Shown one piece after another: positions 31,110 to 42,689 of a stretch of 64,000 nucleotides of DNA (positions are counted from its first letter, which is position 1; every line of letters starts with the position of its first letter). The notes beneath the pieces were generated by a model. It ran no database searches and was not told the origin of the DNA. It saw nothing but the letters and a program-made list of their open reading frames with translations. Where the stretch lies: positions 42,151,001-42,215,000 of the forward strand of contig NC_070614.1 in assembly GCF_027172205.1 (NCBI RefSeq), written 5' to 3'. The stretch is from Podarcis raffonei (Eukaryota > Chordata > Lepidosauria > Squamata > Lacertidae). Position numbers and translations under genes: made by a program.

Positions 31110-31795
31110 CATTACCGTCTACAGAACACTGACTGGGAGAATTTCTCCAACATTTTAGGCAAGGGAATAATTTTCCCGTCCTTTTGCAGAAATGAACGGC
31201 CCGCTGTCAGCCACCTTGCTGCAGTCAGGTATGCAGAAGGACAGCAGGCTCTCGCCGAATAGCCGTGTCCAATCATCACAGCCGTGTCCTGAGATCAGGG
31301 TAATATAGGGCAGCCTTGAGGATAAAGGCAGATTAAAGCAAACACAGAAAAAGGAAGAAGGATAAATGCTTGATCTGGCCGTGACAGTTTCTAACTCTGG
31401 TTTATTGCCTTCCTCATAGGACTGCCAATCTGTTTTATTTTCTGGCAGGGTTTCAGCTAAATAATGGGAAATGGCACAGTCAAACCAAAAAAAGCTTCAC
31501 CTGCTGAACACCTGCCAAAAACACAGGTGCCCTGCTTGAGGGTAGAGGGAGGAACTGGCCGTCCTTCTTGCTCGAATAAGTAAGCTGGGGTGGGGAGGGA
31601 TTTACTTGGCAGCCAGCTTTCCAAATCATACGTTTCCTTGGGCTTCTGAGCATGTGCAAAGTGTTTCTGATTAGCAGAGCGACTCCTGCGGGGAGAGAAC
31701 AGGGGTAGCCTTGCAGAGCAGCAGCATGCAGCAGAGGGACATTCACTGCCACGGGATGTGGCGATGGGCTTTTTTCTTTAAAAAAGGCTGTAGAA
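31110..31795. other. No gene recognised
   Basis: No supported feature. Confidence 0.4.
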
Positions 31796-31959
31796 AGGGA
31801 AAGAGTGGTGGCTCAGTGGTAGAGTATCTGCTCCACATGCATAAGGTCGCAGGTTCGATCCCCAGCATCTCCAAGCAGGGATAGGAAAGTCCTTAAGTCT
31901 GAAACTCAGCAGAGCCCTTGCCAGTCTGTATGTAGACAGTGCAAGATGGACCAATGTTT

Positions 31960-33123
31960 TGAAGGCAGCTTCCTATGAGGGGACAGACTGAGACTGCAGA
32001 GTTTTGAGAAATTAAAAGGGAAGGTGAGGGATTGGTTGCACTATCATCAAATAAATGAAGTGTTCAAAATGGACAGTAAAATTGGCTTCCAGGTGGAAAA
32101 ATCAAAATTGGAGACTGAACTGTTAGAATCCAGCACTAGAAACTTGTCAAAAATGTATAACTTGCTGCTGAAATGGAATACACAAGATGAAACGGTTAAA
32201 TCAAGTATGATTAAATGGGCTCAGGACATTGGTCATAACATTTTGTTTGCTGATTGGGAAAAGTTGTGGACCACCGGGATGAAATTTACGGCATGTAATG
32301 CCTTAAGAGAAAATATTATGAAAATGATCTATAGGTGGTACATAACCCAAGTCAAGCTTGCAAAGATTTACCATTTGCCTGATAATAAATGTTGGAAATG
32401 TAAGGAAAAGGAAGGTTCATTCTTTCACCTCTGGTGGACGTGCCCGAAGATTAAGGCATTCTGGGAAATGATCTATAATGAACTGAAAAAGGTATTTAAA
32501 TATACCTTCCCTAAGAAACCAGAGGCCTTTCTCTTGGGTATTGTCGGCCAAGGGGTGTTAAAGAAGGATATAACCTTTTTTATGTATGCTACAACAGCAG
32601 CAAGAATACTCATTGCAAAGTACTGGAAGACACAAGATCTACCCACTCTGGAAGAATGGCAGATGAAGGTGATTGACTACATGGGCCTGGCAGAGATGAC
32701 GAGCAGAATCCGAAACCAGGGAAGAGAAGCAGCGGAAGAAGAATGGAAAAAATTTAAGGACTATTTAAAGAAATATTACAATATTAATGAAAGTTAGAAT
32801 GATGTTGGATTAGAAAGTAAACGGTTACTATTAGTAACGGTTAAGACAAGGAGAATAAGGAGGATTAAATTAAAATAAAATAAGGGAAGATTTGCTGATT
32901 AATTGATTAGAATCTGGAATACAGAAAAGGGAGGCATGAGGAAGTCGGGGAAGTAAGGTAAAAGAAATTAAGATATGAAATTGTACTTGTTTTTTTTGTT
33001 TGTGTTTTTGTTCGTTTATGTATTTGTTGTGTTTATTGTATTGTTATGTTATGTTTTTGTGGTTATAAAAAATTCCTTAATAAAAATATTATTATTAAAA
33101 AAAATGAAGGCAGCTTCCTATGA
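31960..33123 (+). mobile_element. L1 LINE, 5'-truncated, with 19-bp TSD
   Basis: The insertion 31979-33104 is flanked by a perfect 19-bp duplication TGAAGGCAGCTTCCTATGA (31960-31978 and 33105-33123) and ends in an A-rich tail. It contains the C-terminal part of ORF2 and a 3' UTR of about 300 bp with GT-rich sequence. The perfect TSD and the unbroken frame mean a young insertion. Confidence 0.95.
32024..32797 (+). CDS. L1 ORF2 C-terminal fragment (5'-truncated)
   Basis: 257 codons stay open up to a TAG stop. The frame begins inside the truncated element, so its ATG is not a natural start. Recognisable L1 ORF2 C-terminal features are MIYRWYITQVKLAKIYH, then a Cys-rich knuckle CWKCKEKEGSFFHLWWTCPK (C-x2-C-x8-H-x4-C) and FWEMIYNELKK. 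The endonuclease and reverse transcriptase are missing, so the piece cannot support transposition. It is a transposon remnant and not a host gene. Confidence 0.92.
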   Translation: MRDWLHYHQINEVFKMDSKIGFQVEKSKLETELLESSTRNLSKMYNLLLKWNTQDETVKSSMIKWAQDIGHNILFADWEKLWTTGMKFTACNALRENIMKMIYRWYITQVKLAKIYHLPDNKCWKCKEKEGSFFHLWWTCPKIKAFWEMIYNELKKVFKYTFPKKPEAFLLGIVGQGVLKKDITFFMYATTAARILIAKYWKTQDLPTLEEWQMKVIDYMGLAEMTSRIRNQGREAAEEEWKKFKDYLKKYYNINES

Positions 33124-33149
33124 TCCTAACCTGCTTCAGGCACCACCAA

Positions 33150-33925
33150 GGGGAATAGATGAACAAAAGCAGGAGCTGGTGTCCAAATGGACCAGAAGGT
33201 TTTTTAAATGTCAACCCTAGTTAAGGTGTGTTAGTTAATGCCTTGGCCAGCACTGAAGGGGAGATCTAGGGGGCGATGGGAGTCCTGCCTTTGTGTCCAG
33301 GGACTTCTGCATCCACCCTTAGGCGTAGCCGATTCCCCATTGACCTCAGGGCTCGTTCAACACAGAGACCTGCTCATCACTCAACTTCCCTCCCCAGTGT
33401 CTTTCCAGATTAATGACTGACAGAAGCTGGCTGCTAGCCGTGACTGATCCGCCCCTTTTGCGCACAAACTTGAAGCCCGGACACTCTGCTCCACACTGCA
33501 GGGTCATTGACTCCTCTTTGGAAGGGAGTCAGAAGCGGGTGACGTGCTGCGTGGCCAGAATGAATCCAAACTACACCAGAGAGCCTAAAGGGCTCCCCAG
33601 AAAATCCCGGGGTCTGTTAGATCTCAAAGTACACAACCAAATGAAAGCACACAAATGTGCATTCCTGGTCACGCAGTGAGGAAGTCAGGTGGACCCACCG
33701 AAACATGCTGGGAACACCTGACCTCACCCCACACATCCACAGCAACAGTCAATATCCCTTTGTCCCTTACACAATACAGAAAGCTCTCCTTCACCTGCTT
33801 GTTTACAACAGCCTGTTCCTGGACTTTGGGGGCAAGGGCAACAGCAAACCAAACAGGCTCTGCACCTTACCAATCAGCTGCAAATCCAGTCAGGAACATT
33901 TTATGTCTGATTCTCAGCATATGCT
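33150..33925. other. No gene recognised
   Basis: No supported feature. Confidence 0.4.
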
Positions 33926-33929
33926 CTAT

Positions 33930-34022
33930 AAACATACGACACCATCTCATCTCGCTGAAGCTAAGCAGGTCTGGTCAGTGCCTGGATGGGAGAGCACGAA
34001 GGAGATCCTGTGTGTGCTGCCA
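33930..34022 (+). repeat. 5S rRNA-derived SINE head or 5S pseudogene
   Basis: The line ACATACGACACCATCTCATC, then GAAGCTAAGCAGGTCTGGTC, then AGTGCCTGGATGGGAGAGCA and GTGTGTGCTGCC follows 5S rRNA from its 5' part to its 3' end. All three internal control elements are recognisable: box A (AAGCTAAGCAGG), the intermediate element (TGGTCAGTGCCTGG) and box C (GGATGGGAGA). The middle is shortened and the 3' stem is lost, so it is not a functional 5S gene. It may be the head of a 5S-type SINE (SINE3 class). Confidence 0.75.
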
Positions 34023-34119
34023 ATCACAATGGCAGAAAGGAAGGCTGGGTTAGAGCAGGGCTCTTGTTCAACCAGAGGGCTGGATTACCTGAGTGGAAAG
34101 CTGCCAAGGGCCGCTCACG

Positions 34120-34225
34120 CACTCTTTCTTTCTTTCTTTCTTTCTTTCTCAATGTAGCCTACTTTACAGGGTTGTTGTGAGGTTAAAATACAGGAGGGAG
34201 AGCCACATAAGGCCCCCCAACCTCT
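34120..34225 (+). repeat. (CTTT)n and SINE body fragment
   Basis: (TTTC)n at about 34125-34150 is followed by GTAGCCTACTTTACAGGGTT and GTTGTGAGGTTAAAATACAG, the SINE body also seen at 9933. Confidence 0.6.
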
Positions 34226-34229
34226 TTGG

Positions 34230-36519
34230 AGGAAGGTGGGGGGGGGGCAACCAATAGATTTCTGGTGAGGGAGCGGAAAAGAAGCAAGCATGCTGGGAAC
34301 ATTTCCCCCCCAAAAAGGCATTCCTGAAATCTCTCCACAAAGGCACAGAACCACAGCAAGAGTCAGATCAATGGCCCGTGTAGCTCAGTTTGTTGGCATT
34401 GCAAGGCAGAAGGAAGAGAGCATTTCACTGTGGGCAGGTAATACAAAACAGGGGCTGTCTCTACGGAATGGGGGGAAACGGGAATATCCATGCCTGGCTG
34501 GTTACAGAACAAGCCTCAAGAGCACTGGAAAGAAAGAGGAGGCAGTGGGTTCAGACTGAGGGCATCGAAAGGGGTCAGAGAATGTGGGGTCAGAGAACAA
34601 AAAATAAATTGCAGGAAGTTATGTCTTCACATCAGGACTCAGTGCCTTTGCATCATCATTTCGCCTTGGAAGGGAGGGGGAGGAAAGGGGTGCGGCAGTA
34701 TCTCTGGCTTCTGATTGGCCTCTCCGCAGGAGGGGTGTGTGAGCCAGGGTAGCTCCTCGTTGGCCGCCTGCCTGTGATGCAATTGAAAGGGGAGGGGGAA
34801 GCCAGAGAGCCCAGCAGGAAATTGTGCCATTGCACAGCAGAGAGAGGATGTGAATGCCCAGATCGGGAAGCTTCCCGTGCTTGCTCAATGGAGCAAAGCA
34901 GTCCTTCGCCATGACTGTAACTGCAATGCCACCCTTGCCCAGGACATTCGTCATGCTCCGGTTTCAAGTTGAGCAGGAAGGAGCAGGAACGTGGGGTATT
35001 GTTCCTGCTCCAACAGGGCTGGCGTTACACGCTGTATCTCTGCATCAGCACCACTCCTGCTGCCCTCATTGTCTGCTTTGGATAGTTGGAGGGCACTGAG
35101 AGAATGTTGAGCATGGACGGAGCTTTGGTCTAATCCAGCAAGCCTGTTCTTAGAAAGAAGAGATGAACGCCAGGAGGACCCAGTTTATGAGCAAATAATA
35201 GCCATTGTTCCCTCCAATAGCAAACCCAGGTCATGGAGAACCCAGAGGGAGGTAGCATCAGCATGCAAGCCCAAGATATGCAGAAGTGAACAACATGGTT
35301 GAGCCACAGAATATTGAATTTGTCATTTGGGAAACAGGAACTGGGGAGGAGGGAAGATTGAAGTGGCCTACTTGGGTGTCTTACAGCTTATGGAATCCTG
35401 AGAAGGGAATGGATGGCACCCTGAAGAGGGTTAAGAATGTACTGCAGAATTTTGTTGCAGGTCCCACTGGTAAAGATCGTAAGAGCTAGATCAAACCAAA
35501 GGGCCGTTGGCGTGGCCAGTTGTCAGGGGTGATGGGAGGTATTGTTCAATAGCATCTGGAGGGCTTCAGGTTGGGAGAAGGCTGTTCTCCTTCGCCTGCT
35601 AATGAAAACACAGTGTTCCTGTGCCCACAGTGGGCACACCAGGGAACCATAAGAACACAAGAACTGTTTTGCTGAATCCGGTCAGAACTGCACCTAGCAG
35701 GTCACACCCACCCACCAAGACGGCTTTTCAGGCCTATGGGCTACACACATGCAACTTCCTACACCATACGTGATTGACTTTGCAATGATGGAGGTGAGGC
35801 GGAAGCAAGACTGCAGCTGACGCAATCCACCGGAAAGACTGATGGGCACAAGTTCCAGCTCTTATCAGATGCAATGGAGCCAATCGTTATCTTCAGCCTC
35901 TAATTTAACAATGCATAAAATGAGCGTGCAGTAAGAATCTGCTACCGTACAGGGTTACTATGAACGTGGTTGCAATCAGAGCAATGAGTTAGTCAGTCAA
36001 CAGCTACGAGGAACAAGGAAGTGGCACACTCAAGGTTGAATGTACACGCACCATTTCCCAACTGCAACCTGTCAAACAAAGGAATTGGTTCTAGGTAGAG
36101 AAGGCTGGAAAAATAATTGTTTTCATTTCTTCTCTCTCTCTCTCTCGGCAAGTTTCTAGTCCTCAAGACTAATTGGCAAGAGAGGTGAAATCTCAGAAGC
36201 TGGGAGGGGAAGGTGGACAGGGATCTGAGCAGGATTCTGTGGAAAAGGGAGTGGTGTTTCCATGACCTGCATAATTCTTTGCCCCTCCCATATGACAACA
36301 AGAAGCAGCATTTATCATGAGAAGGAAGCAAATATATTCAGAAGCCTTCAAATGTGTAAATGAGTCATATTTCAGAATTCTGTATTTGCAGGGACAATGT
36401 TACTGCCTTTCAAAATTATCTGGAATATATATATATAACCTTGCCTGATTTGTGCTGGAGAAACACCAGAGAGATAATGAGCAATACATTGCCCACATTG
36501 TGTTTACACAGCATTAACG
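34230..36519. other. No gene recognised
   Basis: A 2.3-kb stretch with no exon or clear repeat except a diverged foldback fragment at 35515-35585 (GTGATGGGAGGTATTG) and CT-rich microsatellite sequence at 36130-36147. Confidence 0.4.
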
Positions 36520-37736
36520 GCTGTCAAAACAGGTTTCCGCTTTAATGACTGTAACAACTACCGCGGGATCTCCCTGCTGAATACTGTGGGGGAAGCCTGT
36601 GCCTGCGTAGTTCTCAACAGATTGCAGTCACCTTCTGGCAGAGTCTACCTAAGTCACGATGAAGATTTAGAGCTCAGAAGTCCACAGTTGGCAGGATTTT
36701 CTCACTGCGTCAGCTGCAGGAGAAATGCCCGGGGGCAGAGGCGCCACTTGTGCACCGCCTTCGTGGATCTTACAAAGGCATTTGACCTCATCGGCCAAAA
36801 AGGACCCTTACACTGCTCCACAAGATAGGATGCCTACTGAAGGTCCACAAGATTATTGCGTCCTTCCAAGAAGACAAGCACAGCACCATTCGGTATGACT
36901 GTTGATCCTTAGATGCCTTCCCTATAAAGAGCAGCGTTGTGAAACAGGGCTGTGCTCTTGCCCCGACTCTCTTTGGCATATTCCTCTCCCCAAAGCCCTC
37001 ATATGCCTTCAGCTCAACTGAAGATGGTGTGAACATTCATTCAAGGAGCAACGGGGGTCTGTTCAACCTGGCAAGCCTCCAAGATGGAGATCTACTAGGC
37101 TTGCGTGTAGAGCATGCTGCTTTATGGAAGTCAGCTGTAAGTAACTTAAAACTGTCAAGGAGCAATACCTCAACGCCTTCCACATGCACTGTGTCAAGAC
37201 GTTCTCCCCCAAGCTCACATTCCCATGTTCACACTCCTATCCAAGTGACAGCTAAAATGACTTGGTGATGTCCACAGAATGGAAGATGGCAGGATGTGCC
37301 CCACATATGTACTTTATGGGGGGGCTGGCTTCGGGCACTAGGCCTATAGGCAGATCAGGTGTGTGTTACAAAGATGTCTGCAAACCAGACGGGAAGGGTG
37401 GAAATATCAACTCCACCATGTGGGAATCCCTTGCAGACAACCACAGGACCTGGAGACAGTCAGATCATGTATCCACGGAGGAAAAATGATTGCTAGAAGC
37501 AGCACAGAAAGAAGGATCATCATGGCACATCTGTAGCAGCACAACCGGATGCCTTCATCTGCCCCAGCTGCAACAAAACTTGTCTCTCCTGCATTGGTCT
37601 CTACAGCTGTAGGCACTGCAACTCTCCAACTGATTTGACTTCACCCACAAAGGCACACTCCTCCGTTGTCTTGCAGATGGACGCCAACCAACAACAACAA
37701 TTACTGCTGTCGAAACAGGTTTCCACTTTAATGACT
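36520..37736 (+). mobile_element. Non-LTR retrotransposon remnant with C2H2-type end, long TSD
   Basis: The remnant 36551-37705 lies between two copies of a 31-bp sequence with two mismatches (36520-36550 and 37706-37736; core AAACAGGTTTCC). It translates in pieces to a reverse-transcriptase start (CNNYRGISLLNTVGEACA), a middle (AFVDLTKAFDLI and VVKQGCALAPTLFGIF) and a C-terminal zinc-finger-like CPSCNKTCLS with IGLYS. It ends in (CAA)n-like sequence. Most of the RT palm is missing and the frame shifts several times, so it is a decayed, internally deleted LINE. Its clade is uncertain. Confidence 0.82.
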
Positions 37737-37739
37737 ATT

Positions 37740-39040
37740 GCACAGACCTCCTGCACAATCATAAATTCCATTATGCTGTTTCTCAAAAAAGTAAGAACTG
37801 GTAGAAGCATTTTGAAGAATATACCACAGGAAAGGCTATGGGGAAAGGGCACATCCAGATACTGAGGCCAAATTCTTTTTACTGAACCCCTCTATTTTCC
37901 CCATGTGTGCCATCCCTGATCAAGCTTACAATAATATAAACTTTACAAAACAGCACCCCTGGAAAGGACTCACACCCCACCTTCCAGTCCCTCAGATCAG
38001 CAGTTTCCATCACCTTCGCCCTACCAAGCAGAGTCCAAAGAAAACTGGTTTCTTATTCAGCGACTATGACTAACAGGGTAGAAAACCTGTTAATCCATAA
38101 ATAACGGTACATTCACCCAACACTCCGCCCTCACTCACTGAAGACATTCTGGAAGTGAATTGAAGGTTGTGCAAAAAATAAAAATAAAAAATAGGTCTCC
38201 TTATTTATTAACAATGACTGGTAGAGAAGAAAACTAAACTAGTTGCCCCAAAGGGTGACAGAGTGTCCAATAATCTGTTTCCTTGTAAAACAATAACAGC
38301 CCTTGTTGAGTTAGCAATATGTTGTTCTCCAATGGAAGAACTTCACATTTATTATTTATCTAATGGTTGCTCGTAAAATGTTGCAAGCTTACGGACCATG
38401 CAAGACTCTTCAGCCATGGATTATTGGGTTTGTTTCTGGCACAAATTGTTGAACTTTGCATCCCTTCAAATCAAGAGGACTCTTAATCATGACTAGCTTC
38501 CCCCATTAATTTTAGTGGAACTGTGTCAGCTCCTCTTAAGTAAGCCAGCTTGTGCAATCCAGATAATATTTTACACTGAAACCATACAACTTTCTGTCGC
38601 ATCCTCCAGGCTAAATTCTGGCCCCAACACTAAATGACGCAAATTGTACGTTTTGCATACGACCCAGGCAATATTAGTCACACTTTGGTTCCATGCAAAT
38701 GACAACGTACTTGTCCCCCTGGGACTGAAGTGTGCCTCTCCTCATGGTGCAATTCTATACATGCCTGTAGGGGAGTTCATTTCCAGTCAGTTCAATGGGG
38801 ACCAATTCCCAGGTCAATGGGTTCCTAAGGAAATGTCTTAGGAGGAAATTTCCTGGGAGAAAAGGTTGCAACCTTGGGGGAGCTTCTTGGTTTAGAGGAA
38901 ATGCGAGCAAAAGGCAACATGATACGACGTTTATAAAATTATACGTGGCATGGAGAAAGTGAAAGGAGAAAATGTGTCCTGCCTCTCTCATAACACTAGA
39001 ACCTGTAATGACGCTGAAGGCTGAAAGATTCAGGACAGAT
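37740..39040. other. No gene recognised
   Basis: No supported feature. Confidence 0.4.
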
Positions 39041-39044
39041 GAAA

Positions 39045-39265
39045 TACAGTGGTACCTCGGGTTACATACGCCTCAGGTTACAGACTCCACTAACCCAGAA
39101 ATAGTTAAGAACTTTGCTTCAGGATGAGAACAGAAATCGTGCTCTGGCGGCGCGGCGGCAGCAGGAGGCCCCATTACCTAAAGTGGTGCTTCAGGTTAAG
39201 AACAGTTTCAGGTTAAGAACGGACCTCCGGAACGAATTAAGTACTTAACCTGAGGTACAACTGTA
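39045..39265. mobile_element. Tigger-like MITE
   Basis: The element 39047-39263 starts CAGTGGTACCTCGGGTTACA and ends TTAACCTGAGGTACAACTG, flanked by TA on both sides. It is a close relative of the copy at 28061. Confidence 0.92.
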
Positions 39266-39350
39266 AAGTACTTCTTCACACATTTAAACTATGAAACTCA
39301 CTTTTAAAAGTGGCAGTGATGGCCACCAATTTGAAAGGCTTTGAAGGAGG

Positions 39351-39622
39351 ATTAGAGCCATGGGTAGGCAAACTAAGGCCCGGGGGGGTGTGGATCCGGC
39401 CCAATCGCCTTCTAAATCTGGCCCGCGGACGGTCCGAGAATCAACGTGGTTTTTACATGAGTAGAGTGTGTCCTTTTATTCAAAATGCATCTCTGGGTTA
39501 TTTGTGGAGCATAGGAATTCGTTCATTTTTTTCCCTTCAAAATATAGTCTAGCCCCCAACAAAGTCTGAGGGACAGTGGGCCATCCCCCTGCTGAAAAAG
39601 TTTGCTGACCCCTGGATTAGAC
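39351..39622. mobile_element. hAT-type element, relative of the copy at 3115
   Basis: GGGTAGGCAAACTAAGGCCC on the left and GTTTGCTGACCCCTG ending at 39614. The interior (CATGAGTAGAGTGTGTCC, AAAATGCATCTCTGG) matches the 3115 copy. Flanks ATTAGAG and ATTAGAC suggest a decayed 8-bp TSD. Confidence 0.8.
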
Positions 39623-39879
39623 AAATGCATGCACAAGGCTATCGATGGCCACTCAGCTATGATGGCTTTGCTCTGCCTCCATAGTTGGAGATATTAATAC
39701 TTCTGAAACTAATGGTGGGAGGGAGGGGGGTCCTGCTTGCAGGTTTCCCACTGGGGCACCTGGTTAGCCACTGAGAGAACAGGAAACTGGACTAGATTGG
39801 GCCACTGACCTAACCCACCATAGTTGTTCTTACATTCTTAGCACTGTGGTCTTTATCTAGATCAGTTGGCTGCCCGTCA

Positions 39880-39985
39880 AACATTGTTAGGCTACAACTC
39901 CCATCAGCCCCAGTCAGTGCCCAGGGACAATGAGATCTATAGCCCAGCAACATTTGAAGAACCAGTTTCCTCATCCCTGGTTCAA
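39880..39985. repeat. Foldback MITE copy, diverged
   Basis: GGCTACAACTCCCATCAGCC faces GAGATCTATAGCCCAGCAAC. Confidence 0.55.
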
Positions 39986-40277
39986 AAGAACAGCTGGAAG
40001 CAGAGTTGCCATATTGCAACCCAGATATATTCTCTCCCTCTCTTTAGCAGCTCTGCTACCAAAGAAAGGGAGCTGTCTGTGAATTAGCTGTTTCTCCCCA
40101 CTGGTCTCACCACCCACCTACCCAAAAAATATGTTGCTGTTGCTAGATTTCAGTGGATTTCATTGTAATGAAATGAGAAATGAGAAACGCAATGAGATGT
40201 TTCCATACTAAGCAGCATATATACAGTACATAGGGCAGTAGCCAAAGTCTGCACCCGATTTTTTTTCATGTCTTGCA

Positions 40278-40410
40278 GCAGGGGTTGCCAAAGTGGTGCC
40301 CTCCAGCTGTTTTGGACTACAACCCTTTATCAGCCTCTGCCAGCATGGTCAGTGGTCAGGGATGATGGGTTGTTTTTTTGTCTGTGACACATGTTGGCTA
40401 CTTCTGCCCT
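40278..40410. repeat. Foldback MITE copy, diverged
   Basis: CAGGGGTTGCCAAAGTGGTG and CCTCCAGCTGTTTTGGACTA on the left; GTCAGGGATGATGGGTTG on the right. Confidence 0.6.
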
Positions 40411-40419
40411 AGGGAGTGA

Positions 40420-41390
40420 TCTGAATTAGCCTATTTATTTTACTTTCATTTGGGTAAACCAAGTTAAACAGTATGGAAACCACCAGGCTTGCCTACTATT
40501 GAATTTGCTATTTGTGTACTTTCCTAATGAACTTATGAAAGAGAAAATAAATAGTCGTTCTTGACAACCATTCAGTGCAGACGTTCTGCTTCTGAAAGAA
40601 AAAGTGGAAGGCGTTTAAGGAAACTGGTGTGGCTGCGTAAGGAACTAACAGATGAGCTGAAATGTAAGAAATGGAAGTACTGAGAAATCAAGAGGTTGTC
40701 AAAGGTTGCAGGGAGAAGGTCGTGTGCCCTTCCTAACCCATAAAGCCAATTTCTCACCTGCTTCTCTCTCTGAACCTCTGTCCCCACCCCTAGCCACCTC
40801 TGCAAGATAACCCCTTAAATTTGTCTTCCAGAGGCTGGGACAACCAGAGTCTGATTTGAATCAAACTTCACCCGGGCTTTGGCCATAAGAATCGGCTTTC
40901 CCATAGCAAAGCCCAGCCCTGGAATGTGGGGGAAGCAGTGCTTTAGAGCTCATGCAGAGTGCTTCCCCATAACCACAAGGGGAAAGGCAGTCTAAACCAC
41001 AGGGGGTGAAATGAGACAGCATTTGAAGTGCAGATGGCTGGAGGAACATGAGTCATGACGGAAACTAGGCTGTAAAGTATTTCATCTTCAAGTGGTGTTA
41101 TGTCCAGGTCTTTCCCAAGTTAGATCTGACATTTTATAAACCCACACCTGGCTTTCCAGATGCAGTGTCTGTAAAAAAGCCACTTCCTTTCCTCTTCAGA
41201 AAGGCACTAGTGTTCTTGATCATGACCTGTTCACCCTTCCCTCTAGTTATTAATAGTGTAAAGTGCGAAGATACTGCTCAATCATTCCTGAGCCTTGAAA
41301 TCAGCGTAATTAAGTAAACTGAGTGCTATCTCAGCCCTTCTTTCCTCACCCCCCAGAAATCTGGAGGGAAATCATTTTAGCCTACTTTAA
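40420..41390. other. No gene recognised
   Basis: No supported feature. Confidence 0.4.
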
Positions 41391-41394
41391 AGGG

Positions 41395-41575
41395 TTGTTG
41401 TTAAGGGTTCGAGCATTGGACGCGGACCAGGGACGGCCAGGTTCAAATCCCCCCACTCAGTCACAAAGCTCACAGGTGAGAAGGGTTACCTTGAGCTCAG
41501 TCACTATCTCTCAGCCTAACCTACCTATCAGGGTTGTGAAAATAGAAGTGGGAAGAGGAGACCTACCTGAGAAAC
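41395..41575 (+). repeat. tRNA-derived SINE
   Basis: The B-box GGTTCAAATCCCCCC is followed by GAAGGGTTACCTTGAGCTCA, CAGTCACTATCTCTCAGCCT and AACCTACCTATCAGGGTTG, the common squamate SINE body. Confidence 0.7.
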
Positions 41576-41579
41576 TTGT

Positions 41580-42685
41580 AGGCTGAGTGGGACAAAGACA
41601 GGAAGGCAAGAGTGTGAGTATGTGTGTGAGAGAGATGGAGTACTTTTTTTGGAGTGAGGGAAAACTGCGCAAATCTCCCTAAGCATTCCTGTTAAAACAC
41701 TATGTAAACTATCAGCTCCCACTTCATCCCATTGCTCAGTACAACCCCGTATTCCAGACCCCCAACTGGACCCCACCCCTCCAGGCTCTCCCTCATGTAT
41801 ACACAAAAGACCCCTTCAGCTCCTCTGTCCCAAGAGCTTCAGGCCACAACATCTTTGGGATCCAGGTGTCCCAAATGCCATAACCGTAGTCTGAGCTTTG
41901 GTCTTCCCCATAAGACCACCACCCCACCCTGCCAACTCCTAGGGACCGAGGTCCCTTTGCCCCCCCCATAAAATATTTAAGGGGCCCACGCACCCCCAAG
42001 TTGATGGGCATTGCCATTAAAATGGCTTGTGTGCTGTGTCTTGTTATTGATTATATGTGATGGGGCTTGCTTGCCACCCCACCCCAAAATTTTATTCAAG
42101 TTGGCACCCCTGCACCCACCACCACAGACAGTGGGGGCATCACTAGAATCCACAATCCTAAATGCTAGGAGAGGAAGGAAAAATCTGGAAAGACCCCCAA
42201 AGCGGATTGGGGGGAGTGGAGGGAGAAAAGGGGATGCAACGCAACCTCCAGTTGACCGCTAGGAGACACGAGGCTGGCAGATCAGGGACTCCCCTGCTTC
42301 GTTGTTACCCGTCTTGAACGAGCCCCTCAGCTTATTTCGGCAATATGGGGGGGGGGAGAACACTAAAACCGCCCTACCTTTCGGGGCCATCGCTAAGAGA
42401 GCAGGACCCTGGGAGGAGGGAGAGAGAAAATGAAAAGCCCTACACAGAAAGATGCGAGGTAGAAAACGCGGCATGCTATTAAATTCCTGGCTTCGGGGGG
42501 GGGGCAGGGTGCTGAAAAGATGGGGGATCGCGCCCCACCTCGCCTGACCCTTTGCAAAGCAACCGATCCAAGGAGAGCCACGTGCAGGCGCGATCTCCCC
42601 GGTTTTACTCCATAATCCACATATTATATATATTGCGATATATATGTGTGTGTGTGCATATATGTGTATAATACCACATATAGTG
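41580..42685. other. No gene recognised
   Basis: On the minus strand a 13-nt ATG segment at 42390-42378 ends at a GTAGGG donor-like site and could be a tiny first exon driven from the CpG block to the right. Nothing downstream on that strand supports it. Confidence 0.35.
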
Positions 42686-42689
42686 CAAC

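Larger units (their letters stand above)
31800..33135 (+). repeat. tRNA-derived SINE split by an L1
   Basis: The left part 31800-31978 has an A-box (GTGGCTCAGTGGTAGAGTAT), a B-box (CGCAGGTTCGATCCCCAG) and the end AAGGCAGCTTCCTATGA. The L1 at 31979-33104 interrupts it, and the target sequence resumes at 33105. Confidence 0.85.

Noticed and set aside
31800-31880. Additional functional tRNA gene suggested by A- and B-boxes
   Set aside because: Acceptor stem does not pair and the sequence continues into a SINE body; the same holds for 6225, 44878 and 45422.
33930-34022. Functional 5S rRNA gene
   Set aside because: The middle is deleted and the terminal stem cannot form.
34375-34445. tRNA-like CCGTGTAGCTCAGTTTGTTG
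   Set aside because: An A-box-like head only; no B-box or stem, probably a SINE scrap.
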